Positions 35,900 to 50,239 are shown, counted from the first letter of the stretch. The stretch: DNA of 60,000 bases from Cryptomeria japonica (GCF_030272615.1 NC_081412.1:684334583-684394582), one strand, 5' to 3'. The notes: generated by a model not told the origin, from the sequence alone. Program-made: numbers and translations.

Positions 35900-36918
35900 T
35901 ATGATAGAGCGCATTGGATGAATACAAGCATTATTTAATGAAGGACAATGATTAGCTAGAGATGTATAAATGATTGGCATGTCGTGCATGAAGTTTGTTA
36001 AGGATCTATGGCAATAGAAGATCAGCATGAAGATATACAACGTAGATTGAACCACAATAACCTTGTGCAAGTTCCAAGAAAGGAATGCAAGTCCCTAGGC
36101 AAGGTAAACGTTTTCAGATCGAAGGATGTATTGAACCTAGTCAAGATTGAAGATCTGATGGCTAAGATTGATCATGGGAAATGTGATCAAGGAGATTAAG
36201 CGGTTAGCAAATTGTTTATAAATAAGAAATTATTGATGAAAAATGTATGCGGGCAAATGTAAGCATATGGATGCTACATAGTGATTACCGAGCATAGAAG
36301 CTTGAAGACTTGTTTGAATAATAGAGTAGAGAGCCCAGCAGAAGGACAAGATAAGTCCTATGACAAGATTGTTTTGAGCAAATAAGAATCTGCTTTAGCA
36401 TTTTAGATGTGAAGTTGCAGATATATTTTTATTACTGTTATTTTGTAAGCGATAGAAAATCTCTTAACCGAGTGGACTTAACAGTCTTATTTGTAAACCC
36501 TCTAGCAAGGTAAGATTCTAAATGAGTGTTTGAAATCCTTTGACAACGTCACTTCTAACAAAGTGAAGATCCTAATAGATCTCAGTTAAATCTCTTAACC
36601 GCAATGTGTTTGTAATCTTTAACAGGATTTGCTTTTAATCGAGCATACTCTAGAGGAGTATATTTCTTAGTGGGTCCGAAATCCCACAATGGTTTTTCCC
36701 TATTTGGTTTTCCATGTTAAATTTGGTGTTATATGTGTTATGATGATTATATGTTTATGAGTTTGCATGTTTAGCAGTTTTTGGTTATATTGCTGAAGTA
36801 TAAGTTACCGAGGTTGAATCTGTTGATTTTATGGATTATTAAGTTTGTATGATTCACCCCCCCTCTCATCTTGTTAGCTATTGGCATCAGTACTTTACAA
36901 TTAGTATCAGAACTATCA
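35900..36918 (+). repeat. 5' LTR of copia C, downstream piece
   Basis: It continues the LTR after element B and ends ACTATCA at 36918. A TATA-like TATAAATA is at 36217-36224, and the GGTTTTTCCC block is near 36691. Thus B separated the upstream part of the promoter region from the TATA box. A segment around 36585-36620 is missing from the 3' LTR. Confidence 0.93.
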
Positions 36919-36920
36919 AT

Positions 36921-36932
36921 TGGTATTAGAGC
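36921..36932 (+). other. Primer binding site of copia C
   Basis: TGGTATTAGAGC, one base off the standard initiator-Met tRNA site TGGTATCAGAGC, starts two bases after the LTR. Confidence 0.9.
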
Positions 36933-36983
36933 TTTGGACTCTGGAAGAAAAAGTTTAAAGGTACTTGACGCAAAGATCCGAAG

Positions 36984-39900
36984 ATGTATAAAAGGGATGC
37001 ACCAAAGCTGAACAAGTCAAGTTTCTCTACATGGTAGAAAACGATGAATTTGCACTTATCAGGAATTGGAGAATATGCAACATATTATTTGGAGAATGAT
37101 TACATTCCACCGAGCACCAATCCAACGACCTTGGAAGAGATAAAGGCAAAGCAAGAACATATCCAAGCTATGATTGGAATAACATCAGCATTGACCAACT
37201 CAAAATTTAATGACCTAGAAGGTTGTAATTATGCAAACGCAATGTGGACTAAGCTTATATCTGTGTATGGCGGTGATGAACATGTTCAAAGAGAAAAAGT
37301 AGATAGTCTAAGAGGACAACTTGAATCCATGAGAATGAATGAAGGTGAGAACATAACCCAATGCAGTACAAGGCTAAAGGAGACTGTCAATCAAATTAAA
37401 CGAGTGGGAGGAACTATTGAAGAAAAATATGTAACAAGTAAGTTGTTAAGAACCCTTCTACCTACTTATGCCATTTGAGTCTCTGCAATCAATGAACTAA
37501 GGTCTGTACCAAACATGCCAGTTTCTTTGGATACTACTATTGGTAAGCTACATGCATTTAAGTTAAGTAATTTTGATAACAGTGGGTCTTTGGTAAATAA
37601 AGTAGAATCTGCATTCAGTTCTTTTCATATTGGTGAATCTGATGATTACAATGATAGAATGAGTAAGTACTCTAAAGGGAATCATAGTGGAGCAAGTGAA
37701 AGATTTTGTAAGAACATGGAAGAAGTGCACAAACTGTATGAGGAAATCAAGAAGCAAGAAGAGTTTGAAGCACTATTGGCTAGAAGGTTACCAAGAGGAA
37801 AAGGTAAGTATAAAGGAAAGCTACCCTTAAAATGTTTCAATTGTGATAAAATAGGACATATGGATTCTAACTACCTTGATAAAGAATCTAGTGAAAAGAG
37901 AGAATACTGAGATAACAGGAAGAAAGAAAACCAATATAGAGGACACTGAGACTTCAGAAGAAGAGACAGAAAGACATGCCTAGTAGCTGATGAGGAATCC
38001 AATGATGATAAATCTGATGAAACTGATACTGAGGAAGTTGTTTATGTGGCTATTAAAGATGGATATGATGAAGAAAGGTATGAAGAAAAAGCTTTAATAT
38101 CTCACATAAATAATAATGATTCTTGGATCATAGACAGTGGATGCTCACATCACATCACAGGTAATAAACACAACTTTGTTAAACTAGAAGACTGTGATGG
38201 AGGCTATGTAGGATTTGGCAATGATGCACCATTTCTGGTGAAAGGTAAAGGATCTATAACACTTCTTGACAAAGCTAAATGTGATGATGTATACTGGGTT
38301 GAAGGATTGAAATACAATTTGTTGAGTGTAGCACAGCTAAACAATACAAGATACCGAATAGAATTTCAGAAAGGAATTGTCAAAGTTCATGACAAGCATG
38401 GAAAGTTAGCTACTACTAGGACACAAAAAAAAGGTAATACATTTCATCTTGACTCAGCTCAGAACAAGTGTCTTTATGCAAAGATAGATGATGCCTGGTT
38501 ATGGCATAAAAGGTTTTTTCACGTAAATTTTGATAATCTGATCAAAATAAGCAACAAGCACTGAGTAAGAGGCCTACCGAGTCTAGAAAAACCTGAGAAT
38601 GCTATATGCCGAGGATGCCAATTGGGTAAGATGACAAGATTAAGTTTTACAAGTAAGTCCTACACTTCTAAAGGAATTTTAGATCTAGTACATACTAATC
38701 TCTGTGGTCCTATGAAAGTTCAAAGTTATTATGGTGATAAATATTTCATATTATTTGTGGATGATTACTCAAGGATGATGTCAGTTATGTTTTTAAAAGA
38801 AAAATCAGAAGCTTTTCAAATGTTTAAATGGTACAAGGCAAGAGTTGAAAATGAAATAGGAAGACAACTGAAATGCCTTAGATCTGATAGAGGAGGAGAA
38901 TTCACTTCTGATGAATTTAACCTATTCTACAATGATCATGGTATAAAAAGACAAGTATCTGCACCAAGAACACCTTAGCAAAATGGGATAGTCGAGAGAA
39001 GAAACAGATCAATTGTTGACTGTGCCAGAACCCTAATGATAGAAAAGAGGGTACCTCAAACATTTTGGAGAGAAGCAATCAACACTGCAGTTTACACCCT
39101 AAACCGAGTTCAACTGAAGAAAGGAACTATGAAAACACCATATGAGATCTAGTATGACAAGAAACCTAATGTAAGTTATTTTAAAATCTTTAGAAGTAGA
39201 TGCAATGTTCACAAAGATGACAGAAATGGAAAGTTTGATCAGAAAAGTGAAGAAGGAACATTTCTTGGTTATTCTTCTAGAAGTAAAGCATTTAAATGTC
39301 TAATCAAATCATCTAACAAAATAGTAGAAAGTGCAAATGTGAAAATTGATGAATCTCCAAAAAGAAATGATGAAGGAAATTTCAAAGAACCAGAAGATTA
39401 TGAAGAATTTATTTATGTTCAACCGAGAAGTCCTACCGAGAAAGTTGCTGAAGAAAATGAAGATAATGTCCAGTTACTGAGTGATGAAGAAGATCATACA
39501 AAGTCTACCGAGCCCATATTAGCCAAATATGTCAAAAGACATCATGCATCAAGTCAGATTATAGGAGATAAGGATGATCCAGTAATGACAAGGAACAGAC
39601 TAAGACAGAACACATGTCTGATATCTAAATTTGAACCGAGAATAGTAAAAGAGGCATTTAACAGTGAAGATTGGGTAAATTCTATGATAGAAGAGATTAA
39701 TCAAATCAAGAAGAATGACACATTGACACTGATCCCAAGACCGAAGGACAAAAATATAATTGGTACTAAGTGGATTTTCATAAACAAGCTAAATAAAAAG
39801 GTGAGGTCATTCGGAACAAAGCAAGACTAGTTTGCAAAGGTTATGCTCAAGAAGAAGGAATAGATTATGGTGTGACTTTTGCACCTGTGGCTAGACTTGA

Positions 39901-41170
39901 GGGAGTAAGAACATTGTTGGCATATGTTGCTTTCAAAAATTTCAAGGTATATCAAATGGATGTTAAATCTACATTTTTGAATGGTATGCTAGAAGAAGAA
40001 GTTTACATTGAACAACCTGAAGGATTTGTTGAAGACAAGAGTAAAGATTAGGTATGCAAATTGAAAAAAGCTTTATATGGTCTGAAACAGGCACCTAGAG
40101 CATGGTATGAGAGAATGCACTCTTAATTGATCAAGATTGGTTTTGTAAGGACAAGTGAAAACAACAATATGTACATGAAGAATAATGAGGACAATGGAAT
40201 ACTGATCTTAGCCATATTTGTTGATGATATTATTTTTTGTGGTAATGACTCCTTATGCAAGAACTTTGGAAATGAAATGTGCAAAGAATTTGAGATGTCA
40301 TTAATCAGTGAGATAAAGTATTTTATAGGTTTACAGATACTGCAAATGAAAGATGAGATTTTCATTACTCAATCCAAGTACATAAAGGAAATCTTGAAGA
40401 AATTTGGAATGGAGGATTCTAAACCAGTAAGTACTCCTATGACTACTAACTGTAAACTATCAAAGAATGATGAACATGCATCTGTTGATGAGACACTTTA
40501 CCGATCTATGATTGGAAAGTTGTAATATGTTGTGCATAGTAGACCAGATATAGCACATGCAGTAGGTATTATTGCAATATTTTCTATAGATCCCAAGGAA
40601 ACCCATATGACAGTAATCAAGAGAATTTTCAAATACCTAAGAGGCACTGAAGATTATGGCTTAGTATATGAAAAGAGAAATGATTTTGATTTAAAATTTT
40701 ATACTGATGCTAATTGGGCAAGCAACATTGATGACAGGAAAAGCACAAGTGGTGGAGCTTTCTTTTTGGGAGAAAGACTAGTAAGTTGGCTTAGCAAGAA
40801 ACAAGGATGTATTTCACAGTCACCAATAGAAGCTAAATATGTTGCTACAACATTGAATTGTACCAATATAGCATGGATCAAACAACTATTGGAAGGTATA
40901 AATGAGAAAGTTACCGAGCCAGTAACTATATTCTGTGATAATACGAGTGTCATTAACATTTCAAAGAATCCTGTAATGCACTCTAAGACAAAGCATATCT
41001 CTATAAAGTATCATTATCTCAGAGAAGAAGTTTAAGAGAAGAAAGTTGTGCTAGAATATATCAGTTCCAAGGAGCAATTAGCAGACATTTTCACAAAGCC
41101 ATTACCAAGGGACACTTTTGAATATCTCAGAAGCAAGTTAGGGGTCCTACCCCTATCTTCTACTCACTGA
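36984..41170 (+). pseudogene. Copia C gag-pol polyprotein, degenerate
   Basis: The frame starts at ATG 36984 (MYKRDAPKL) and ends at TGA 41168-41170. Order: gag (UBN2-like, about 37090-37420), zinc knuckle at about 37832-37875 (CFNCDKIGHMDSNY, with the last Cys replaced by Tyr), acidic linker, protease WIIDSGCSHHITG near 38125, GAG-pre-integrase at about 38470-38630, integrase core at about 38660-39000, reverse transcriptase at about 39720-40480 with FVDDIIF near 40218, and RNase H at about 40690-41040. A one-base frameshift near 39800 moves the rest to another frame. Stops at 37035, 37476, 37908, 38562, 38976 and 39150, among others, mostly replace expected CAG or CGA codons. Confidence 0.95.
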
Positions 41171-41631
41171 CAGCATTCAGTGAAAGCATCAATTTGATGA
41201 ATCTACAGAATATTATATGTGGATTGATGTTGATTTATGCACTTTAGAAGGTTTTCTAAAAGTGTGCAGGAAATAGTGAATAGAGACAAGTTGCTCTGAC
41301 TGAGACTAAGATGATACATAGCAAGGAAAATCACTTCACACGGGAAGAAATCATGATTTAGTTCTTTTACTTTTTGGTATTGTTGTCAAAGGGGGAGAAG
41401 ACTAAATGGTTGACTAAATGGTAAAGCCCTAAATGAAGAAAATTATAGAAGATAATAGAAGACTAAATGATAGGGGGAGAAGGCTACAAAAAGGAGAAGA
41501 CTTCAGGAGATTTTAACAACTCAAAGATAACAAGAGAAGTCTAACAACAATCTGAATCTGAATTAATTTGAATATCTTGTTGGTATTACCATTTAATTAT
41601 TGGTTTTGCCATCAATGCCAAAGGGGGAGAT
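41171..41631 (+). other. C 3' untranslated region with polypurine tracts
   Basis: It is noncoding. The tract AAAGGGGGAGAT at 41620-41631 abuts the LTR and is preceded by GCCATCAATGCC. A second tract, GTCAAAGGGGGAGA, is at 41385-41398, and a GGGGGAGAAGG lies near 41473. Confidence 0.75.
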
Positions 41632-43093
41632 TGTTGGCATTTCAGTAGAAAAAAAGATTGTTGATATTCATTAAGGATATTGAGAAGGTTGTTGAAGATT
41701 ATTGATATAACTAAAAAAGGATGACAACTATCTTTATAACATTATTTTATCAATGATGTCAAGAAGTTGATTTTTCTGATTCATTATGATGTTGCAATAT
41801 CTTGAGAAGATTGATTTGAAGAAAATTAAGTTGTCGGTAAAAGACACAAAAAGAATGTGATAAGGAAGAGAAGGAATAAGTTATTCAATGGGCAACTATT
41901 ATTGAGTTAGACAATGATGAGATCATGATGTTAAGATTGTGTTGATATCCTACATATATTGTTGATTGTAATGTTCATACTATACTATGTCACCAAGCAA
42001 AGAACCTAGTCGGTAAACCCTAAGGTTATCGATATCGGTTAATGAAGGCAGAATGTCTCCTGAGTAAAGTTTAGTATTTATCGAGTTGCAACTGAGTTAT
42101 GATAGAGCGCATTGGATGAATACAAGCATTATTTAATGAAGGACAATGATTGGCTAGAGATGTATAAATGATTGGTATGTCGTGCATGAAGTTTGTTAAG
42201 GATCTATGGCAATAGAAGATCAACATGAACATCTACAACGTAGATTGAACCACAATAACCTTGTGCAAGTTCCAAGAAAGGAATGCAAGTCCCTAGGCAA
42301 GGTAAAACATTTTCAGATCGAAGGATGCATTGAACCTAGTCAAGATTAAAGATCTGATGGCTAAGATTGATAATGGGAAATGTGATCAAGGAGATTAAGT
42401 GGTTAGCAAATTGTTTATAAATAGGAAATTATTGATGAACAATGTATGCGGGCAAATGTAAGCACAAGGATGCTACATAGTAATTACCAAGCACAAAAGC
42501 TTGAAGACCTGTTTGAATAACAGAGTAGAGAGCCCAGCAGAAGGACAAGATAAGTCCTATGACAAGATTGTTTTGAGCAAATAAGAATCTGCTTTAGCAT
42601 TTTAGATGTGAAGTTGCAGATATATTTTTATTACTGTTATTTTGTAAGTGACAGAAAATCTCTTAACCGAGTGGACTTAACAGTCTTATTTGTAAACCTT
42701 CTAGCAAGGTAACATTCTAAATGAGTGTTTGAAATCCTTTGACAAGGTCACTTCTAGCAAAGTGAAGATCCTAACAAATCTGAGGGAAATTTAATAGGAT
42801 TTGCTTTTAACCGAGCATACTCTAGAAGAGTATATTTCTTGGTGGGTCTGAAATCCCACAGTGGTTTTTCCCTATTTGGGTTTTCACGTTAAATCTGGTG
42901 TTATATGTGTTATGATGATTATATGTTTATGAGTTTACATGTTTAGCAGTTTTTGGTTCTATTGCTGAAGTATAAGTTACCGAGGTTGAATCTGTTGATT
43001 TTATGGATTATTAAGTTTGTATGATTCACCCCCCTCCCTCTCATCTTGTTAGCTATTGGCATCAGTACTTTACAATTAGTATCAGAACTATCA
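41632..43093 (+). repeat. 3' LTR of copia C
   Basis: 1,462 bp, TGTTGGCATTTC to ACTATCA, uninterrupted. TATAAATA is at 42416-42423. It serves as the template that shows where B entered the 5' LTR. It is followed by TSD CCATC. Confidence 0.96.
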
Positions 43094-45246
43094 CCATCCA
43101 ATATTTTCCATAATGTCTTTGTTATATTCTTTACAATATACATAGTATCAAACAAATGCACAATTTATAACTGCTCGTAGTAGGGCAACCTACTAAATTG
43201 TCAGGGATAACTTTTTAGTCCCTTAGGAAGGTGGTCATGTCTGCCTTCATGATCATCAATCACATCATCAGTAAACAAAACACAATAGAAAATATTTTTT
43301 ATGACATAAACCATTAGATGGAATGGCATTACCTTGATGATTAATTCTATTATATTCCAACTTCCATAGGTGAGGTGTCATTCTTCATGGCTTTGATGTA
43401 TTCTCTTCTTTCCCATTGAAAAGATGTTTTTCAGTATTTTGATACTTATTATTTTTTGTGGAGAAAGTGCCTATACTCATCAAACACCTTTCCTAAACTT
43501 TTTGAATGATGAGATTTCATCTTTGGACCACAAACTAGACATGCAAATTTTCCCTTTGTTTGAAGACCTACAAGATAATGTATAATTGGATTAATATGTT
43601 AATTTTTTGAATTATAATGTTCATGCACAACTTAACACTATAACATACCACAAAAATGTGTTAGCCCTGGGGCATCATGTATTGTCCATAGAAGCATCAC
43701 ATGGAATTGAAATTGTCTTTGTCATATTGGTCTAGAAACGTCATACATAGTGACACCATTCCATAACTCCAGCAACTCATCGATAAGAGGCTCGATATAT
43801 ACATTCATATCTTTAACCTGGTACGTACCTAATTGAATGAACAAAAACATTACATAATTATTATGACCATTTTATTGCAATATTTATAATTAAATGTAGA
43901 CGACTATATTTAAATGATAAAATACCTGGAACAATCATTTCCAACATTATGTGCTCCCTCTTTATTGACATCCATGGAGGAATGTTATTGTTGATAATAA
44001 AATCAGGCCACATTGAGTAAACAGATCTCATCTCTCCAAATGGATTGACACCCTCCGCTGCCAATGAAAGCCTGAGATTACGAGGTTCTTCTTTAAAGTG
44101 TGGCCACTTTTCCTCTATGTCCATAAATCCTGAACCATCCATAGGAATTTGAATAATGTCATCTCGACTTCTATTGTGTGCATGGTAATCCATAAATTGT
44201 GCCAATTTAGTGCACTTGAATAATCATTGCATACGTGGAATAATGGGAATGTAGTGAAGAACCTTGTGAGGAACCCTTTTTGTTATTTGGTCTGTTTGAT
44301 ATCTACTAAGATGACATTCAGGGCATTCAATTCAAAATTCATGTTGTTTGTGATATATAATATGATCATTGGGACAAGCATCTATTGCTTGATACTCCAT
44401 TCCAATATCTTTCATAATGGCAGATAATTCTCGGTATGAGCGAGGTAGAATATTTGATGGTGGTAACAAAAACTCACCTATCAATCTACAACAAAAAAAT
44501 ATAATTTGTTAATATAAAGAATATTAATGGTACAACATGATTCACCATTTATTATGACATATATGACATACCTTAACATACGTTAGATTGTTATGTTGGA
44601 TAAACCATTCATAACCTTCAAGTTCACCAACAACAATACAACAGAGAGAAGAGTTCTATGCAAGCCTTCGTAAAGGGCCTCAGATGCCTACTCAAGTAGA
44701 GGGACATCACGAACAACATCAAGGTCATCTTCATCATCATGATCAGTTGCACAAGTACTAAATGTGTCATGGATTAATGTATTTGTACCATCATCTTCAA
44801 TTGTGTTTTGTGGCTCATGACCGTCATCTTCCATGGGATCATTATCTTTAGCCTCGATATTCACACCTCCATTTTCGTCCACTTTGAAAACCATATTCTT
44901 TAGGTTGTGTTGATCCATATCATGTGCTCTGGGGTGCTTGATCTATGTAAAATTGATAAACATAAATAAACCATGATCATGATCTCATCATCAATTGATT
45001 TCTTATGTATATAAATTGTTAAAACGATATAATGAAAAACTTACCAATGGATGATAATCATGTCCACCTTTAATGTGACCATGCAGCCTACAATGTTTCT
45101 AAGTTGTTTTGATTAGAAGTCTTCTAATCTTTAACCCCTTACAAATTTTGTAGGGACTAACATTTTCCATCACCTTTTCTTTTCAAGTTAGACCACAATC
45201 TAGCAATTGTCTTCTTATTTTGTTGTTTGCCGATATTGTTTGACAT
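43094..45246 (-). pseudogene. tnp2 gene of element A, 5' half
   Basis: ATG at 45244-45246 (MSNNIGKQQ) opens a transposase-associated domain. An acidic segment (44918-44688) and the TNP2 core (about 44430-43860: FMDYHAHNRSRDDII, EEPRNLRLSLA, NPFGEMRS, NNNIPPWMS) follow. Next come a PLIDELLELW-type segment (about 43800-43740), a CP/CV zinc-like segment (43560-43480) and the DTMYIVKNIT segment (about 43150). Copia C cuts the gene at 43094, and the rest is at 7286-9428. Frameshifts and stops are present. Confidence 0.87.
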
Positions 45247-47368
45247 GGTCTTTCTTCACAGGCAAGAAAATCGGGCTATAGAACTAGTTATATAGAAGTT
45301 AAAATGTTAGTTATGAAATCACGTTTCAGTATAATATACCAAATTAAATTACTTGAACATAGAAATTATGCAAATTGAACGAAAACCATTTAACTCTTCT
45401 TTTTCATCTCAAAACATATCTAATGGCTTTGTGGTATGCAATCCTTTTATCATATCTTAAGTTGACTAATGCCTAATTGGGGTAATCCATGAGTGTCTAA
45501 TGTGAATTCATTATCAATGTTGTGAAGTCATCAAGAGTATGGTGATAGTCATTCCTTATAGGATCCTCTCAATACTATCCAAATCAGTCTAAAAGGAAAG
45601 CAACTATCCATTCCCATGCTCATGCATACTTACATGACTAATGATGCCCTTGTGTATCATAAATATTGGAGAGACCTTATCTGACTTTCCTAATCAATGT
45701 GGTTGTTGTCCTAATATGAAATACTAAGTTCTACCCTTGCCTCTGCATCAAACTTCTCACATCACGTTTCTTCAACAAAACACACTAATATGAATTGAGC
45801 CAAAACCATGAGGATAGGGTCAAGTATCATGGAAACTAATCATAAGAGATGAAGACAGGGTTCACACATAAGTGTTGGCTCTCAACAATGCCACACTTCC
45901 AAAATTGTCAGTCTCAAGACTTCTCCTATTGGGTCAACACTCATTGATGGCCACAAGGCCAAATCAATGTATCTAGGCTTCAAAATCCTTACTCTAGGCT
46001 TGGAGGACCCTACACAAGGTCTATGAACACTCACGTGTTATTACAATAGAAAGAGCCTTCCTCTAGAACTTTGTTTGCAATTCACACATCATTGGTAATC
46101 ATTGTTATGATGGATGGTCTATTAGGACTGTAAATAAAATGTTTATTCTTTTTCCACCGTTTGAAACTAAAACAAGGTATTTGAGTTTGCAGGGTCCCCA
46201 CACATCACTTCAACAACAAACATCAGGCAATTCAACCTTTTTCCTTCTCAATGCATTTTTTTTTGTCTTTCACTAGTTTTATCAGTCTAATACATAGGGA
46301 TATCAGACCTTTCATGGCATCATCATAAGCGCCTTCCAATATGTATTCCTTTCATATTTTAAGTGCCTACACACTATGTTGTTGTTAAGTATTGATGTAG
46401 TCTTAAGAAATCGCATGACTCCATTACATGTCCACACTTGGGTTTACAAACACAACTCTGTCAAAACAAAAACAATATCACTAGTAAAACTATGACTGTG
46501 ACAATCAATACCCCTAGGACACTCGTAGAAATTTAATCTATTTCATTTGGTTTTGATTCACAAACCCTTTCAAAGGTTGCATAGGGTCCCCTCACCCCTC
46601 TCTCTATCATCAACCACTTCAAAATACCAATCGCTTGGTCTTCCCACCAGATTCTTCACTCTTACTGCCTTTTACTGTCTGATGCATAGAGATATCAAAC
46701 TGTCCTCATGCCCAAACACGTACCAAATCTAATTTGGAGCCCTGCACACAACATCATATGATACATAGCATGAACAATTCTCTTCCCACACATTTGGGTG
46801 AATTTATATGCATGGGAGACCAAACTATACATTATTTACTCCTCTTAGTAAACACTAGGCAGGGTTTTGACATTTTTTGGAAAAACTATGATATCTTCTT
46901 TAAAACACTATGAAATTCAATGCCACAAAAGGGAAAAATGAAGTTAACTCTATAAACTGCAATCTTGTATTTATTTTTAATCAATACTTTCCTACATTAT
47001 TTGATTTGCCATCTTGTTAGAAATTTCATCTCTCTTATGCTTTCATGGATGTCGCATCCTATTACAAACCTCACATTTTGGCATTGGCAGAAAGGATTTT
47101 AGCAAATGTTGTGGAATATGGATTTTACATCTACCAATTGTCATTCCATCTTGTGCATATGGTTTTTACATGTAGAAGAAACAAATTTGATAAATAGGCC
47201 ATATGGTGGATGATAAGTGAAGGATGTAAGTACTAAAGGTGTGGCACTAGTGGCTTTGGTAAATGAAGGTGATTAGAGGTTGTGGAAGGAGAAATGGTGG
47301 AAGTTGGACCTATGGTAGAGGTGGGAGTAGATCTTATTTACGCATGAAAATTTTAAGCTAATACTCAT

Positions 47369-47440
47369 AAAATAGCTAGGAATCCAACTTAAGGCATTCT
47401 ATTTGTTAATAAATTTCTCTACCATTGAGCTAGTGCCCCC
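47369..47440 (-). other. tRNA-like stretch, possible SINE head or tRNA pseudogene
   Basis: The minus strand reads GGGGGCACTAGCTCAATGG then TAGAG. TAGCTCAATGG fits the pol III A box (TRGCNNARYGG). About 30 bases later AGTTGGATTCCT resembles a B box. The 3' acceptor complement is absent and the anticodon arm is not convincing, so it is not a working tRNA. Confidence 0.3.
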
Positions 47441-48621
47441 TTTCTTACCATTCCATTGATGGCTTGAATGTAGATTATTTTCAACACCCATTATAAGACA
47501 CATTATAGGTTCTTGGGGCTCCTAACCTAACCTAGCTTTGATAACATTTTGAGCTAATACTCATGGACTAGTTAGGTTACCAAGATATGACCTTCTATTT
47601 GTTGTTAGAATGTGATCTATGACTAAGTATTAGAGGATCTTACTAACTTGGGTATCATGCTTTTATGTGTCTCTGACATGACTTCTAGTAACTATATAAG
47701 GATCTTACTAGTCCTAGATCTATACCTTGTCTTTTTGATATGGTTCATAGTGAGAATATATGAGTCTTACTAGTTCTAAATGTCATAACTTTGTGTTTTG
47801 CATGCTCCATGTGTGTTACCAATGTTACTCATATTACTCACTTTGTACTTCCCTTTTATCTCAATATTGTAGATTGACAATATCATAAGTCTTCGGAGCT
47901 AGCACCTTTCCAAACTTGTAGTCATCTTGACTCTTCAATATCTTGGTGAAAGAATATTTGGTTTCTCCATATTTTCCCAAGAGTACATGAGCATAATTTC
48001 ATACTCTTGCTAAGAGGGGGCTAAATATTGCATCATAAGTTGTATCTCTTTATAAATATACACTAGGTTTGGACTCACTTTAGTGGTTGTGCCTTATTTA
48101 TGCCTAATTGTACTTAGGTTTTAGAATGTTTCCATAAATTTGGTTCATTCCCTTATTCATGATGTTCCTCATGGCTCAATTTTCTAGGACTAGGATCTTG
48201 GGAACCCTTATTCATAGCAATTGGACCTAAAATTTGAAAGATGAATGTTGGATTCGCAAATACTAGGAATTTCCTCTCCAAATTTGGAATTTTCCAAAAG
48301 TTTAATTTGAAAAGGTGCAAGCTACATAGATACAAGTCTATTTCTCATTTCAAACCCCTATAAACTCCAACCCACATTTACCAATTTTTCAATCAAGCAA
48401 TTCAAATCAATTGAGAATAGATCTATAATCAAGGAACAAGGCATTCAAAGATACAACTTTGTTACATCAGTTATGATCAACTACATTATGTTTTTTCATG
48501 ATGAAAGCATACACTAACATGTTCTAGAAACATTAAAGAATTTCAAAATTGAGGTATATTTGTCAATTTTTTGTTTACATATATGTTTGGAACATATTAA
48601 CACAAACTATAATGTTATGAA

Positions 48622-48654
48622 GCTTCCTCTACTAGATACCTCCCTAGAACTGGT
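48622..48654 (+). repeat. 33-bp direct repeat, left copy
   Basis: The segment starting GCTTCCTCTACTAGATACC recurs at 50270-50302 with one difference. Confidence 0.85.
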
Positions 48655-48697
48655 TCAAGATGACTCTCACACACATTTGTAAATGTGCAAGGAAACA

Positions 48698-48728
48698 CAG
48701 ATATGCCTAAGTATGAGAGCATAGTATA
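48698..48728 (+). repeat. 31-bp inverted repeat, left arm
   Basis: CAGATATGCCTAAGTATGAG and the following 11 bases pair with the reverse complement of 50240-50270, with a few mismatches. Confidence 0.8.
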
Positions 48729-50239
48729 ACTGTGGTATGTATATGACAATGACAAGCCTTATGTATAGGTCTAAGGAAAAGAATTGTGAGCAACACATCA
48801 CTTTGAAGAACACATTAAAAGAAGACATAGAAAGGAATAGCTACACCAACAAAATAGTGAGTAAGAAGTAAACAAAGCCAAGTTTCATTGAAAATATAGT
48901 AAAGATCTTCTAGGATAGTGTTAAGAGTAGACACAAAGCCTCCTAAAGAAGTCAACAATAAGAACCAAATACACATGGAAAAGTACAAGTGATAACAGTC
49001 CTAGCCAAATTAATAATAGTGAGATCATGGGCAAAGATTTGAAATGTAAATCTCAATGACAACCCAACCAAAGAGAAAAAGTTAGGACAAAGCCTATAAA
49101 AAAGAGATAGCCACAAAATAGTAACAAGTAGTCTATACACAATAAGATAGATCAATCTATGGTATAAATCATAGAACAACTAAAATCATGAACCTTAATA
49201 CCATGAAGAGAAAACCCAAAAAGTTAATTTTGATAGTGAGATAAGTCATGAAGAATCCTCAAGTAGAGAGACTATATATTTGGCTAGTAAGAGGGCAACA
49301 TATAGGCAAAGATAGTAAGAAAGAGCCATCACTTTCATTGGAAACATAGTCAAAATGATAAAATCATTGTCAAATTATATACATAAAAGACTCGGACCAA
49401 ATCTAAGAATAGAGATAAAGTAGTAAAATGGATGTTCACTATCAAACAGGAAAGAGAGTAGTCTCAAAACACCAAAACACTTTATGATAATTGAATAGAA
49501 GACTTGGTTTGCAACTCTATCTTGTCTTTTCAATGATGATGAAGGCTCTTGTAGAATTAGTTGTGCACTGTATTTCCATCTTTGTTCTAATCCTTAGCTT
49601 TCAAGATCACCATGTTTTGGGTATGGGGTGATCATTGTTTTTTCTCTCACTACTGCTATGGTACTCATTGATATTGATATTGAACCCAAATCACAAGCCT
49701 GGGTTGTCCCTTTACTTCCTCTAGGACTGTGTAGGTCTTCATTATCATTGTGATCTTTGACTGTAAATGAAAATTTGTGTGTTGTAATCCTAAAGATTGT
49801 TTACACATATAATGAACTTATTGTTTTCCTCTCATGAGGACCTCTATCTTGGCTATTCTATTTAATACTTTATGAATGTGTACTTTGTGACATTTAAAAT
49901 AACTATGACTCCCATCTGAAAATACTTTAAATGTGATCTAACATGGTGATGATGTCATTATTTTATTTGAAGTTAATGATGACTGACAATCATTTTCATT
50001 GATAAGACTATTGTGATAACATGCACTTCATTTCACTATAAAATCTGACTTAGACTATCGTTTACTCCTTTTAATTCTTATTCATAGGTATATATCCCTG
50101 TGCTTTTGACTGTTGTAACTTATAGCTGCTTTTTTGTCTTCTAGGCCTAGATACATCTTCATGAAACTAATTATTTGGAAAGATGCATGTTGTTTTTGAT
50201 CATAACTGTAATAATCAAGTCTCTTTAAATTAGATGCTT

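Larger units (their letters stand above)
9429..43093 (+). mobile_element. Ty1/copia retrotransposon C, split by CACTA B
   Basis: It begins TGTTGGCATTTC at 9429 and ends ...ACTATCA at 43093. The 5-bp TSD CCATC is at 9424-9428 and 43094-43098, and the flanks join into tnp2 of element A just as in the uncut copy near 31185. The parts are: 5' LTR in two pieces (9429-9918 and 35900-36918), primer site, gag-pol, polypurine tract and 3' LTR (41632-43093). Without the inserted B element it is about 7.7 kb. It is a complete but mutated autonomous-type element. Confidence 0.95.

Noticed and set aside
9429-43093. Many evenly spaced repeats that might suggest a CRISPR or satellite array
   Set aside because: The repeats are LTR pairs, CACTA ends and degenerate words. 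There is no regular repeat-spacer pattern and the DNA is plant nuclear.
46180-46790. Tandem duplication with a period of about 390 bp
   Set aside because: Only short scattered words agree (GGGTCCC, ATATCA, CATG). Similarity is too weak to call by eye.
48952-49179. 75-codon minus-strand hydrophobic frame
   Set aside because: It is an isolated AT-rich frame without coding character in the noncoding part of element A.
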